A DNA stretch of 53,080 nucleotides, from assembly GCA_964545855.1 (NCBI GenBank), contig CAZJHD010000027.1:1-53080 (forward strand), given 5' to 3'. Of this stretch, positions 32,877-40,369 are shown piece after piece. A program made the position numbers and the translations under genes. Source of the stretch: CAZJHD01 sp964545855. Lineage in GTDB: Bacteria > Planctomycetota > UBA1135 > JACQFD01. Each line of letters begins with the position of its first letter. Within the stretch, counting starts at the first letter, position 1. The notes beneath the pieces were generated by a model, which was given only the letters and a program-made list of their open reading frames with translations, did not search any database and was not told the DNA's origin.

Positions 32877-33512
32877 TCATCGGGCCTCGGCCACGCCCCC
32901 GCCGCCTCCGGACTTCGGAGGCACGCCCGCGGGGACGTTCAGCACGTTCATCAATCGATCCAGGTCTCCGTCGATGCACCAGCGCGCCAGTTCGCGCGCG
33001 ATCGTTTCGATCGACCCGCCGATCTCCCGGCGCTCGGCCGGAAGGAATCGGGAGAGGACGAATCGCTCGACGTTGCCACGCGCCTCGCCGATCCCGAGGC
33101 GAATCCGCGGGAACGACTCGGTCGCCAGGCTGCCGAGGATCGACTTGAGACCGTTGTGTCCCCCCGCTCCACCCGAAGGTCGGACGCGGATGCGTCCCAG
33201 GGGAAGGTGGAAGTCGTCGCAGACGACCACGATCGCCGAGGGCGCGACTCCGAAGCGGTCCGCCGCGGCCGCCACCGCGAGCCCACTCAGGTTCATGTAC
33301 GTGGTGGGCTCGAGGAGGGCGAAGCCCCGGGTTCGGTCCTCGGCGATCTGGCCGAGGGTCTTCCCGGCGCCGGAACGACCTCGAAATCGAGACAGGGACA
33401 GAGAAAGAGCAGCCGCGACGCGGTCGACGACTTCGAATCCGACGTTGTGCCGGGTCCCGACGTACTCGTCGTCGGGGTTGCCCAGGCCCACCGCCAATCG
33501 CTGGATGGTCAC
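32877..33512 (-). CDS. pth: Peptidyl-tRNA hydrolase
   Basis: A 211-residue enzyme that frees peptidyl-tRNA after premature drop-off. All active-site residues are present: N12 (GLGNPDDEY), H22 (TRHNVGF), N74 (YMNLSG), D100 (CDDFHLPLG) and N120 (GGHNGL). The C-terminal 20 residues are glycine-rich and extra. GTG start directly before TIQRLAVGLGNP. It lies between rplY and rpsF, the common rplY-pth-rpsF order. Confidence 0.95.
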   Translation of the reverse strand: MTIQRLAVGLGNPDDEYVGTRHNVGFEVVDRVAAALSLSLSRFRGRSGAGKTLGQIAEDRTRGFALLEPTTYMNLSGLAVAAAADRFGVAPSAIVVVCDDFHLPLGRIRVRPSGGAGGHNGLKSILGSLATESFPRIRLGIGEARGNVERFVLSRFLPAERREIGGSIETIARELARWCIDGDLDRLMNVLNVPAGVPPKSGGGGGVAEAR

Positions 33513-33575
33513 GTCGTCCGCGACTCGGGGCGAAAGAGCTTAGGGATCGCGGCGAAAGGCGCAAGCAGGCCCGCG

Positions 33576-33597
33576 CGCCGGGTTGCGAGACCCGGCG
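33576..33597 (-). terminator. Hairpin between rplY and pth
   Basis: CGCCGGGT (33576-33583) pairs perfectly with ACCCGGCG (33590-33597) across a six-base loop. It is 20 bases past the rplY stop, with no following T-run. It is probably a 3'-end stabiliser or weak terminator. Confidence 0.4.
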
Positions 33598-33616
33598 CCG
33601 GTCCGCTCGCGGGCGA

Positions 33617-34306
33617 TCACTTCTTCTCCTTGTCCTTGTCCTTCTCCTTGGGCTTGTCCTTCGCCTCGGCGCCCTCGCCGTCCTCGTCCGCGGGACGCTT
33701 CTCGATCATCTCGGGCTCGGCCGGTCCGGCCTCGCCGACGGCGGCCTCGGGCTCGACCTCGAGCGCCTTGGCCGTGACGGTGCAGACGATCGCCTCGGGA
33801 TCCGTCGCGAGCTCGACTCCCTCCGGGAGCACGATGTCCCTCGCGAGGATCGACATGTCGAGGTCCAAGTGCTCGACGACCACCCGGATCGACTCCGGGA
33901 TGTTCATCGGCAGGCAGCGAACCTCGAGCTCGCTCAAGGGGTGGACGAACTCTCCGTCGTTGGAGAGCCCCTTCGGGTGGCCGCTGAAGACGAGCGGCAC
34001 GCTCACTTCGAGGCGCTCCGTCTGATCGATGCGCAGGAAGTCGACGTGGAGGATCTCGTCCCCGAGCGAGTCGTGCTGCACGGCCTTGAGGAACGCCAGA
34101 GTCGCCCCATCGCCGAGATCGATCTGGAAGACGCGGTGGTGCTTGCGCAACGCCGCGACGAAGGGCTCGGTGGGGACGGAGACGTGCGCCACGGGCTTCC
34201 CGTCGCCATAGACGACGGCGGGGATGCTGCCCGAGCGACGGATCCGCGCCGCGGCCTTCGAGCTGCCGATGGTGCGCGGCGAGACGGTGAGGGAGGAGGT
34301 TTCCAT
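33617..34306 (-). CDS. rplY: 50S ribosomal protein bL25/Ctc with a lysine-rich tail
   Basis: A 229-residue general-stress-type L25 (Ctc/TL5). The N-terminal 5S-rRNA-binding domain is about 4-95 (RRSGSIPAVVYG, HVDFLRID). The C-terminal TL5 domain (about 96-182) includes SELEVRCLPMNIPESI. The last 45 residues are charged, ending in lysine/aspartate repeats (KDKPKEKDKDKEKK). It follows prs, the usual order. GAGGAGG site before the ATG. Confidence 0.94.
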   Translation of the reverse strand: METSSLTVSPRTIGSSKAAARIRRSGSIPAVVYGDGKPVAHVSVPTEPFVAALRKHHRVFQIDLGDGATLAFLKAVQHDSLGDEILHVDFLRIDQTERLEVSVPLVFSGHPKGLSNDGEFVHPLSELEVRCLPMNIPESIRVVVEHLDLDMSILARDIVLPEGVELATDPEAIVCTVTAKALEVEPEAAVGEAGPAEPEMIEKRPADEDGEGAEAKDKPKEKDKDKEKK

Positions 34307-34354
34307 GAGATCAGCAGCGGTCCGGAGCAGGGCGCTCCGGCAGGGGATTCGAGA

Positions 34355-35344
34355 TCAGAACTTCTCGTTGAAGAGATCGCTCACCGACTGCGCGCGGTGG
34401 ATCCGGAGGATCGCTCGCGCGAGCAAGGGTGCGAGGGAGACGATCGTGACGTTCGGAGGAACGGTCGTGGTCGGGATGGTGTCCGTGAGGAAGATCCGCT
34501 CGGCGCCGCACTTCGCGAGCCGCTCGTGCGCCGGCCCGCAGAGCACCGCGTGCGTCGCGCCGACGTAGACACGACGGGCGCCGAACTTCTTGACGATCTT
34601 CACGGCCTCCGAGATGGAGCCGCCCGTCGTGATCATGTCGTCGACGATCAGGACCGACTTGTCCTCGACCTCGCCGATCACGGCCTCGACGGTGGTCTTC
34701 GTGGCGTTCACGCGGCGCTTGTCGACGATCGCGAGCTCGGCGTTGAGGTCCTTGGCGTAGGCCCGCGCCATCTTCACGCCGCCGACGTCCGGGGAGACGA
34801 CCACCGGGTTGTCGAAGAGGAGCTTGCGGAAGTGCGAGATGAGGACGGGCTTCGCGTAGAGGTGATCGACGGGGATGTCGAAGAACCCCTGGATCTGCGC
34901 GGCATGCAGGTCGACGGAGACGACGCGGTCGGCGCCGGACTCCGTGATCAGATTCGCGACGACCTTCGCGCTGATGGGGACGCGCCCCTCGTCCTTCCGG
35001 TCCTTCCGGGCGTAGCCGAAGTACGGAATCACCGCCGTGATGCGGTCCGCCGACGCGCGCCGCAGGCAATCGATCAGGAGCAAGAGCTCCATGATGTTCT
35101 GATTGACGGGCGGACAGGTCGACTGGATCACGAAGACGTCGCGGCCGCGGACGTCCTCGTTCACCTTGATGTCGATCTCCCCGTCGGGGAAATCGCCGAT
35201 GAAGACGTCTCCGAGGGGCGCTCCGAGTTCCGCAACGATGCGCTTCGCGAGCCCCGTGTGACCACGGCCGGAGAAGACCCGGAGGCGGTCCACTTCATCG
35301 GCCTTCAGGAGCGGCTTCTTCCGGCGCGGGCTATCGACGGGCAT
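34355..35344 (-). CDS. prs: Ribose-phosphate pyrophosphokinase
   Basis: A 329-residue enzyme making PRPP from ribose-5-phosphate and ATP for nucleotide, His and Trp synthesis. It shows FPDGEIDIK (52-60), YFGYARKDRKDEGR, the VDLHAAQIQGFFDIP metal-binding stretch and the PRPP loop VDDMITTGG (234-242). The ATG at 35344 has a GAGGAG site 10 bases upstream and overlaps the end of glmU by 14 bases. A longer in-frame extension is arginine/proline-rich and was rejected. Length is typical. Confidence 0.95.
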   Translation of the reverse strand: MPVDSPRRKKPLLKADEVDRLRVFSGRGHTGLAKRIVAELGAPLGDVFIGDFPDGEIDIKVNEDVRGRDVFVIQSTCPPVNQNIMELLLLIDCLRRASADRITAVIPYFGYARKDRKDEGRVPISAKVVANLITESGADRVVSVDLHAAQIQGFFDIPVDHLYAKPVLISHFRKLLFDNPVVVSPDVGGVKMARAYAKDLNAELAIVDKRRVNATKTTVEAVIGEVEDKSVLIVDDMITTGGSISEAVKIVKKFGARRVYVGATHAVLCGPAHERLAKCGAERIFLTDTIPTTTVPPNVTIVSLAPLLARAILRIHRAQSVSDLFNEKF

Positions 35345-36860
35345 CTCGGTGCGAGCTCCTCGCTCCCTTCTTCTTGGCGGCGGCTCCCTTCGGGCGGACC
35401 TTCGCGGTCTTGGCGACCTTCGCGGTCTTCTCGGAGCCTCGACGCGCGGACGTCCGGTGCACGGAAGCCCGGTGCGCGGAAACACTACCTCCGGACTTCG
35501 ACCGTCGGGCCGACGCGGCTCGCTCCTTCGCGGCCGCGCTCCCGGCGATGCCGTTGGAGGAGGCCTCGGCCGACGCGCCGGAACGGAGGGGCTTCGCCGG
35601 GACACCGACCCACGTCGCGCCCGCCGGGACGCGCTTCTTCACGACGATCGCTCCGGCCCCGAGGAGCGCCCCCGATCCCACGGTCGTCGGCGCGACGAGC
35701 ACGGTGCCGCTACCGACGAAGACCTTGCTCCCGATGACGGTCGGCCACTTGTCGTGGCCGTCGTAGTTGGCCGTGATCGTGCCCGCGCCGATGTTCGATT
35801 CGGCGCCGACGGTGGTGTCTCCGAGATAGGAGAGGTGCATCGCCTTCACACCGCGCGCGAGCTTGCTGTTCTTCACCTCGACGAAATTCCCGACGCGGAC
35901 TCCGTCCGCGAGCCGTGCGCCCGGCCGAAGGTGCGCAAAGGGGCCGACCTCGCAATCGGCGCCGACGCGCACGCCACGTCGCAGCACGGTGAAGGGATGG
36001 ATCGTCGACCCGGCGCCGATCGAGACGTCGACCTCGATGTAGGTCGACGCGGGATCCACCACGAGGACGCCGTTCGTCAGATGGCGATCGAGGATGCGCT
36101 CCTGCCAGATGTCGCGCGCGAGCGCGAGCTCCGTGAGCGAGTTGACGCCCATCGTCTCGCTCTCGTCGTCGACGCGCACCTCGCGCACGAGCCCCGCGAG
36201 CCGGGCGATCTCGAGGACGGCGTCCGTCAGGTAGTACTCCCCCTGCTGATTGTCGGCGCGAAGGCGCGGCAGAGCGCGAGCGAGCGCCTCGCGGTCGAAG
36301 GCGTAGACGCCGACGTTCACCTCGCGGATGGCGCGCTCGGCGGGCGAGCAGTCCTTCTCCTCTCGAATGCCGAGGAAGCCCCCGTCGGGGTCTCGCAGGA
36401 TGCGGCCGAATCCGTGGGCCTCCTCGCGGGTGACGGTGAGGAGCGCGACGCCGCCCTTCGGACGGGCGTCGAGGAGACGCTGGATCGTCTCGGTGGTGAG
36501 GCACGGCATGTCGCCGTAGGTGACCAGCACCGTCTCGGCCGATTCGGGGACCGCCGTCATGCCGACACGAACCGCGTCGCCCGTGCCCCGCGGCGGATCC
36601 TGGGTGGCGAAGACGAGGTCGGGCTGGCCCTGGAACTGCGCGACCACCTCCTCGCGCCCATAGCCGACGACCACCACGGTCCGTCGCGCGCGGACTCCCC
36701 GCACCGCCTCGATGGAGTGCGCGAGGATCGACCGCCCGCAGATCTCGAAGAGCACCTTCGGGCGCTGCGACCGCATGCGCGTACCGCGGCCCGCCGCCAG
36801 GACGACGGCGGCGACCTCATGGCGGGCTCGGGTTGCTCGGGGGGATCGGGACGAGGCCAC
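35331..36860 (-). CDS. glmU: Bifunctional GlmU with a basic C-terminal tail
   Basis: A 509-residue enzyme making UDP-GlcNAc for peptidoglycan and lipid A. The N-terminal uridyltransferase has LAAGRGTRM, GTGDAVR, YGDMPCL, GFGRIL and NQQGEYYLTD. The left-handed beta-helix acetyltransferase includes FVEVKNSKLARGVKAMHLSYLGD and NIGAGTITANYDG. After the fold ends (VGVPAKPLRSG) come about 75 residues rich in Lys, Ala, Ser and Arg (KTAKVAKTAKVRPKG..AAAKKKG), like the tail of histone H1. GTG at 36860 is preferred; an ATG at 36956 would add 32 residues, but those codons have many A/T third positions, unlike the gene. It overlaps prs and is usually its partner. Confidence 0.9.
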   Translation of the reverse strand: MASSRSPRATRARHEVAAVVLAAGRGTRMRSQRPKVLFEICGRSILAHSIEAVRGVRARRTVVVVGYGREEVVAQFQGQPDLVFATQDPPRGTGDAVRVGMTAVPESAETVLVTYGDMPCLTTETIQRLLDARPKGGVALLTVTREEAHGFGRILRDPDGGFLGIREEKDCSPAERAIREVNVGVYAFDREALARALPRLRADNQQGEYYLTDAVLEIARLAGLVREVRVDDESETMGVNSLTELALARDIWQERILDRHLTNGVLVVDPASTYIEVDVSIGAGSTIHPFTVLRRGVRVGADCEVGPFAHLRPGARLADGVRVGNFVEVKNSKLARGVKAMHLSYLGDTTVGAESNIGAGTITANYDGHDKWPTVIGSKVFVGSGTVLVAPTTVGSGALLGAGAIVVKKRVPAGATWVGVPAKPLRSGASAEASSNGIAGSAAAKERAASARRSKSGGSVSAHRASVHRTSARRGSEKTAKVAKTAKVRPKGAAAKKKGARSSHRDARR

Positions 36861-37059
36861 GGGAGCGGGACGGGGAGGACCGCCCCTGCCGGCGGTTCGG
36901 AAAAAAGGGCGGGGATTGGAACCGATTCGGTGCCGGCTCGCAATCGGCCTGAGCATGGGCCAGAACGGCCACGGCGGAGTCGCGGCGAAAACGCCGTCCG
37001 CGTGAACGACCCGCCGCGCGCACGAACCTCCGCGCGCACGACCTACGGGGCCTTCGCCC

Positions 37060-39405
37060 CTACCCCGAGACGGGCTTCGCCTCCTTGCCGTCGGCGGTGA
37101 GGTAGCGGTAGCGGACTTCCCCCGGCGCGAGCCGGGTGTCCCCCACCGCGATCACGTTCTTCCCGCTCTTCTCCTCGAGCGTCAGGAGCGCGTCGCGCTT
37201 GACGTTCACGAGGTAGTGGAGGGCATCGGGCTGCACCGCCACCTCGACCGTGGCGAACCCCTTCTTGCGGACCGCGGCCGTGACCTCCCGCAGGACCGAG
37301 AGGCTCATCGCCTCGGGCGTCTTCGTGTAGCCGCTCCCGGTGCAGTGGGTGCAGGGCTGGAAGAGCGATCGCTGGAGCCCCGGCCCCACGCGCTGCCGCG
37401 TGAGCTCGAGGAGCCCGAATTGAGACAGACGCCCGATCTTCACCCGCGCCCGATCGTCGCGCATGGCGTCGCGGAACGCCTTCTCGACGACCCGCCGGTG
37501 GCGCGACTCCATCATGTCGATGAAGTCCACGACGACGATGCCGCCGAGGTCGCGAAGGCGGATCTGACGGACGATCTCCGGAATGGCCTCCAGGTTCGTT
37601 CGGAAGGCCGTCTCCTCCAGATCGGTCTCCCGCTTCGCCTTCCCGGAGTTCACGTCGATCGCGAGCAGCGCCTCCGCCTGGTCGAATACCAGCGAGGAGC
37701 CGTTCGGCAGCGTGATCTTGCGCAGGAAGAGCTTCTCCAGCTCCGCCTCGATCCCGAAGCGGTGGAAGATCGGCGACGGATCGACGGAGTGCTCGATCCG
37801 ATCGGCGTAGCGCGGCATGACACGCTCGCAGAACTCGCGCATGCGCTTGAAGACGGGCTCCGAGTCCACGACGACGCGGCCGATCGTCGGGTTGAAGATG
37901 TCGCGCATCGTCTCGATGCAGAGGTCGCTCTCCTCGTACATGACGAGGGGCGCCCGCCCCGAGCCGAGGCGCTTCTTGAACACCTCCCAGAGGTTCATGA
38001 GGTAGTCGAGATCGCGCTGCAGCTCGCCCCGCGTGCGGTTCTCGCCCGCGGTCCGGACGATGAAGCCAAGAGTCGGGTCCGGAACCAGTTCCTTCAGGAG
38101 CTTCTTCAGGCGGCGGCGCTCCTTCTCGTCTCCGATCCGTCGCGAGACGCCGCACCGCGGGAGGCTCGGCATGAGGACGAGGGAGCGCCCGGGGATCGAG
38201 ATGTAGGTCGTGAGCGTCGGGCCCTTCATCCCGATGCCGTCCTTCGTCACCTGCACCACCACTTCCTGTCCGCGGTGGAGCAGATCGGCGATGGACTTGC
38301 GATCCGGACGCCGGCCGCCATTGCCGCCGTCTCCGCGTGCAGCGTTCCCACGGCCTCCGTTCCCTCGGTTCGAGCCGCGCTCCTTCCGCTCGTCGGGATC
38401 GTCCACCACGGCGCGGACGGCCTCGGGACCCTCGTCCTCTCCGGCCTTCGCCAGGGGAAGGTCCGTCAGCTCGAAGGCGGGATCGGCGTAGGCCGCCAGG
38501 ACGTCGGACGCATGGAGGAAGCCGTTGCGGCCCACGCCGAAGTCGATGAAGGCCGCTCCGATCGATGGCTCCACGTTCACGACGCGGCCGCGGTAGATGT
38601 TCCCCAGCACCGAGGTGCGGGAGATCGTGTCGACGTAGAGCTCCTCGAGGACCTGCCGCTCGCTCAGCACCGCGATCCGGAGTTCCTCCGGCTCGAGGGC
38701 GTTCACGAGCATCACCTTTCGGCCTCGCGCCTCCTCGTGCTCGGGTTCCTCGTCGACGGGCTCTTCGGAGACCTCCTCCTCGTCGTCGGAGTCGTCTTCC
38801 TCGTCGAGATCCTCGTCCTCCGAGTCCTCGACTTCCTTCGTTCGGGTCGAAGTCGAGAGGTCGCGCGTCGGCGCGCCGGACTCCGGCTCATCCGACTCGT
38901 CGGAATCGCTCCCTTCGGCGGCGATGGTCCTCGGATCGTCGCGACCCGAGGAGCGGCCCTCCGTGCTGCGCGGTGCGTCGCCGGTCTCGGCCTTCGCGCC
39001 GTCGGTCTCGTCGCGACGTCGCCCCCGGCGGCGGCCGCGGCCACCGCGGCGACGGCGCTTCTGGGCGCCCTGGCGATTCGGTCCATCGCCGGACTCGGAG
39101 GCCGTCCCATCGGAGGAGTCGGCATCGTCTCCGTCGCCGGCTGCCGCGTCCCCGTCTGCGGACACGCCCCTCGGCGTGACGTCAGACGCTGCGCTCGGGG
39201 GGATCGTGTCGCTCGATCCCTGACCGGGACCGCTCCACGTCCATGCGTCGCGAGGTGCGTCCTGGGATCGCGGAGTCGCTCCGCTCTCCGGTGCCCCGGT
39301 TTCCGGGGGCTCCGTCTCCTGGGGCTCCGCGGGCGGTGTCCATGCGGGAGGGTTCACAGGCCGATGGGCCGCGCTCGTCCCGGATTCGTCGTCGTTGAAC
39401 TGCAT
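37060..39405 (-). CDS. rne: Ribonuclease E/G with a long disordered N-terminus
   Basis: A 781-residue endoribonuclease for mRNA decay and rRNA processing. Residues 1-228 are low-complexity: Pro/Gly, a basic KRRRRGGRGRRRGRRR patch (116-131), then an acidic run (190-225). The S1 RNA-binding domain starts near 229 (VMLVNALEPEELRIAVL) and is interrupted by a charged Gly/Arg insertion (about 325-370). The catalytic core has D584 (IDVNSGK), D627 (VDFIDM) and the zinc link C685xxC688. Spacing 584-627-685 equals that of the E. coli enzyme (303-346-404). No C-terminal degradosome scaffold is present; the disordered region is N-terminal instead. ATG at 39405 lies inside the upstream gene, overlapping by 224 bases. 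Confidence 0.9.
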   Translation of the reverse strand: MQFNDDESGTSAAHRPVNPPAWTPPAEPQETEPPETGAPESGATPRSQDAPRDAWTWSGPGQGSSDTIPPSAASDVTPRGVSADGDAAAGDGDDADSSDGTASESGDGPNRQGAQKRRRRGGRGRRRGRRRDETDGAKAETGDAPRSTEGRSSGRDDPRTIAAEGSDSDESDEPESGAPTRDLSTSTRTKEVEDSEDEDLDEEDDSDDEEEVSEEPVDEEPEHEEARGRKVMLVNALEPEELRIAVLSERQVLEELYVDTISRTSVLGNIYRGRVVNVEPSIGAAFIDFGVGRNGFLHASDVLAAYADPAFELTDLPLAKAGEDEGPEAVRAVVDDPDERKERGSNRGNGGRGNAARGDGGNGGRRPDRKSIADLLHRGQEVVVQVTKDGIGMKGPTLTTYISIPGRSLVLMPSLPRCGVSRRIGDEKERRRLKKLLKELVPDPTLGFIVRTAGENRTRGELQRDLDYLMNLWEVFKKRLGSGRAPLVMYEESDLCIETMRDIFNPTIGRVVVDSEPVFKRMREFCERVMPRYADRIEHSVDPSPIFHRFGIEAELEKLFLRKITLPNGSSLVFDQAEALLAIDVNSGKAKRETDLEETAFRTNLEAIPEIVRQIRLRDLGGIVVVDFIDMMESRHRRVVEKAFRDAMRDDRARVKIGRLSQFGLLELTRQRVGPGLQRSLFQPCTHCTGSGYTKTPEAMSLSVLREVTAAVRKKGFATVEVAVQPDALHYLVNVKRDALLTLEEKSGKNVIAVGDTRLAPGEVRYRYLTADGKEAKPVSG

Positions 39406-40141
39406 CCAGCTTCTCGTTGTCGGTGGTTGAAACGTCCAACGGGAGCTCGCGCGAGTGCGCGTCACGGATCGCCAGCTTGCGGAGGATCAAGGGCTCCCCC
39501 GCCGGGTCGGAGATCTCGGCCGCCGCGACGAGCGCTCTCAGGAGAGCGCTCGGGCGGAACGTGCCGGCGGCCACCACGACCCGCACGGAACCCTCGCTCG
39601 CAAGTTGCGGGCGCGCGGGATCTTCCGGCAGGAAGCGCAGGTCGCTTCCGAGTTCGCTGGCCGCGATCTCCAGGGCCTCTCGGGCCGCCGGAGAGAGGGG
39701 CGTTCCGTTTCCCGTTCGGATCTCGAAGATGCCCCCGGGTTCGGACCGAAGAGGGCCGGACGCGGGGGCAGCCTCGAGCCACTCGATGCCCTGGGGCGCG
39801 AGCGCTCGGAGCCTGGCCAGGACCACTTCGGGCGCAACCGATTCGCTCAGAACGACATCGAGCTCCTCATGGTCCGACTCCAGCCCCGTGGCCAATGCGC
39901 CCGAGAAGGAGAGGCGGATCCGAGGATTGAATCCCCGGGAGAACTCGATGGGGAGCTCCGATCGGCGAAGTAGGCGCTCGAAGAGTCGCACGAGATCCAG
40001 GTGAGACAGGAAGCGGAGATCCCCCCCTTTGCGGTAGGTGATCCGCAGTCGAATCCGAAGGGAAGACGTCGGTCTCTCCTCGGATGCGGTGCTCCCGTTT
40101 CCCGGCAAGTCGGGTCCGGACGTAGTGGAACCGATGTTCAT
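39182..40141 (-). CDS. DUF2344 / TIGR03936-family protein
   Basis: A 319-residue protein. The domain spans about 29-240: LRIRLRITYRKGGDLRFLSHLDLVRLFERLLRRSELPIEFSRGFNPRIRLSFSGALATGLES matches the radical-SAM-linked DUF2344 family in its key motifs (GDLRFLSHLDL, GFNPRIRLSF, LATGLES). Homologues are usually encoded beside a B12-binding radical SAM enzyme and rne/rng; the radical SAM partner is not in the window. The final 75 residues overlap the N-terminal codons of rne in another frame and are arginine-rich, so the true stop or rne start deserves a check. No ribosome site is obvious; a hairpin lies 12 bases before the ATG. Confidence 0.82.
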   Translation of the reverse strand: MNIGSTTSGPDLPGNGSTASEERPTSSLRIRLRITYRKGGDLRFLSHLDLVRLFERLLRRSELPIEFSRGFNPRIRLSFSGALATGLESDHEELDVVLSESVAPEVVLARLRALAPQGIEWLEAAPASGPLRSEPGGIFEIRTGNGTPLSPAAREALEIAASELGSDLRFLPEDPARPQLASEGSVRVVVAAGTFRPSALLRALVAAAEISDPAGEPLILRKLAIRDAHSRELPLDVSTTDNEKLDAVQRRRIRDERGPSACEPSRMDTARGAPGDGAPGNRGTGERSDSAIPGRTSRRMDVERSRSGIERHDPPERSV

Positions 40142-40153
40142 GGCCGGGAGAAC

Positions 40154-40178
40154 GAGCGCCGAGTGTAGCCCGGCGCTC
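40154..40178 (-). promoter_or_regulatory. Hairpin in the leader of the DUF2344/rne unit
   Basis: GAGCGCCG (40154-40161) pairs perfectly with CGGCGCTC (40171-40178) across a nine-base loop that reads GGCTACACT on the transcribed strand. It sits 12 bases before the ATG at 40141. RNase E mRNAs are often autoregulated through their leader, so this is a candidate cis element. The TACACT could instead be a -10 box, but no -35 was found. Confidence 0.45.
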
Positions 40179-40369
40179 CCCCGAGCGCGATCGCCTTCCC
40201 GAGTGCGGGGTCGGGGGGCCGGCGAGACCCGTCGAGGTCCCGCGCGAGGTCTGCAGAACTCCCAGGCCCCGGTCTCCGCGTGGGAGCCGGAGCCTGGCCG
40301 GATCGAGGAGGGGGTGCTCCCCGTCCGGGGGGTCGGCGGTCGAGACGGAATCGGCGCGTTCGCGACCTG

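Noticed and set aside
35345..35605. In-frame 87-codon extension of prs
   Set aside because: Arg/Pro-rich, antisense-like composition within glmU; the ATG at 35344 has a good ribosome site.
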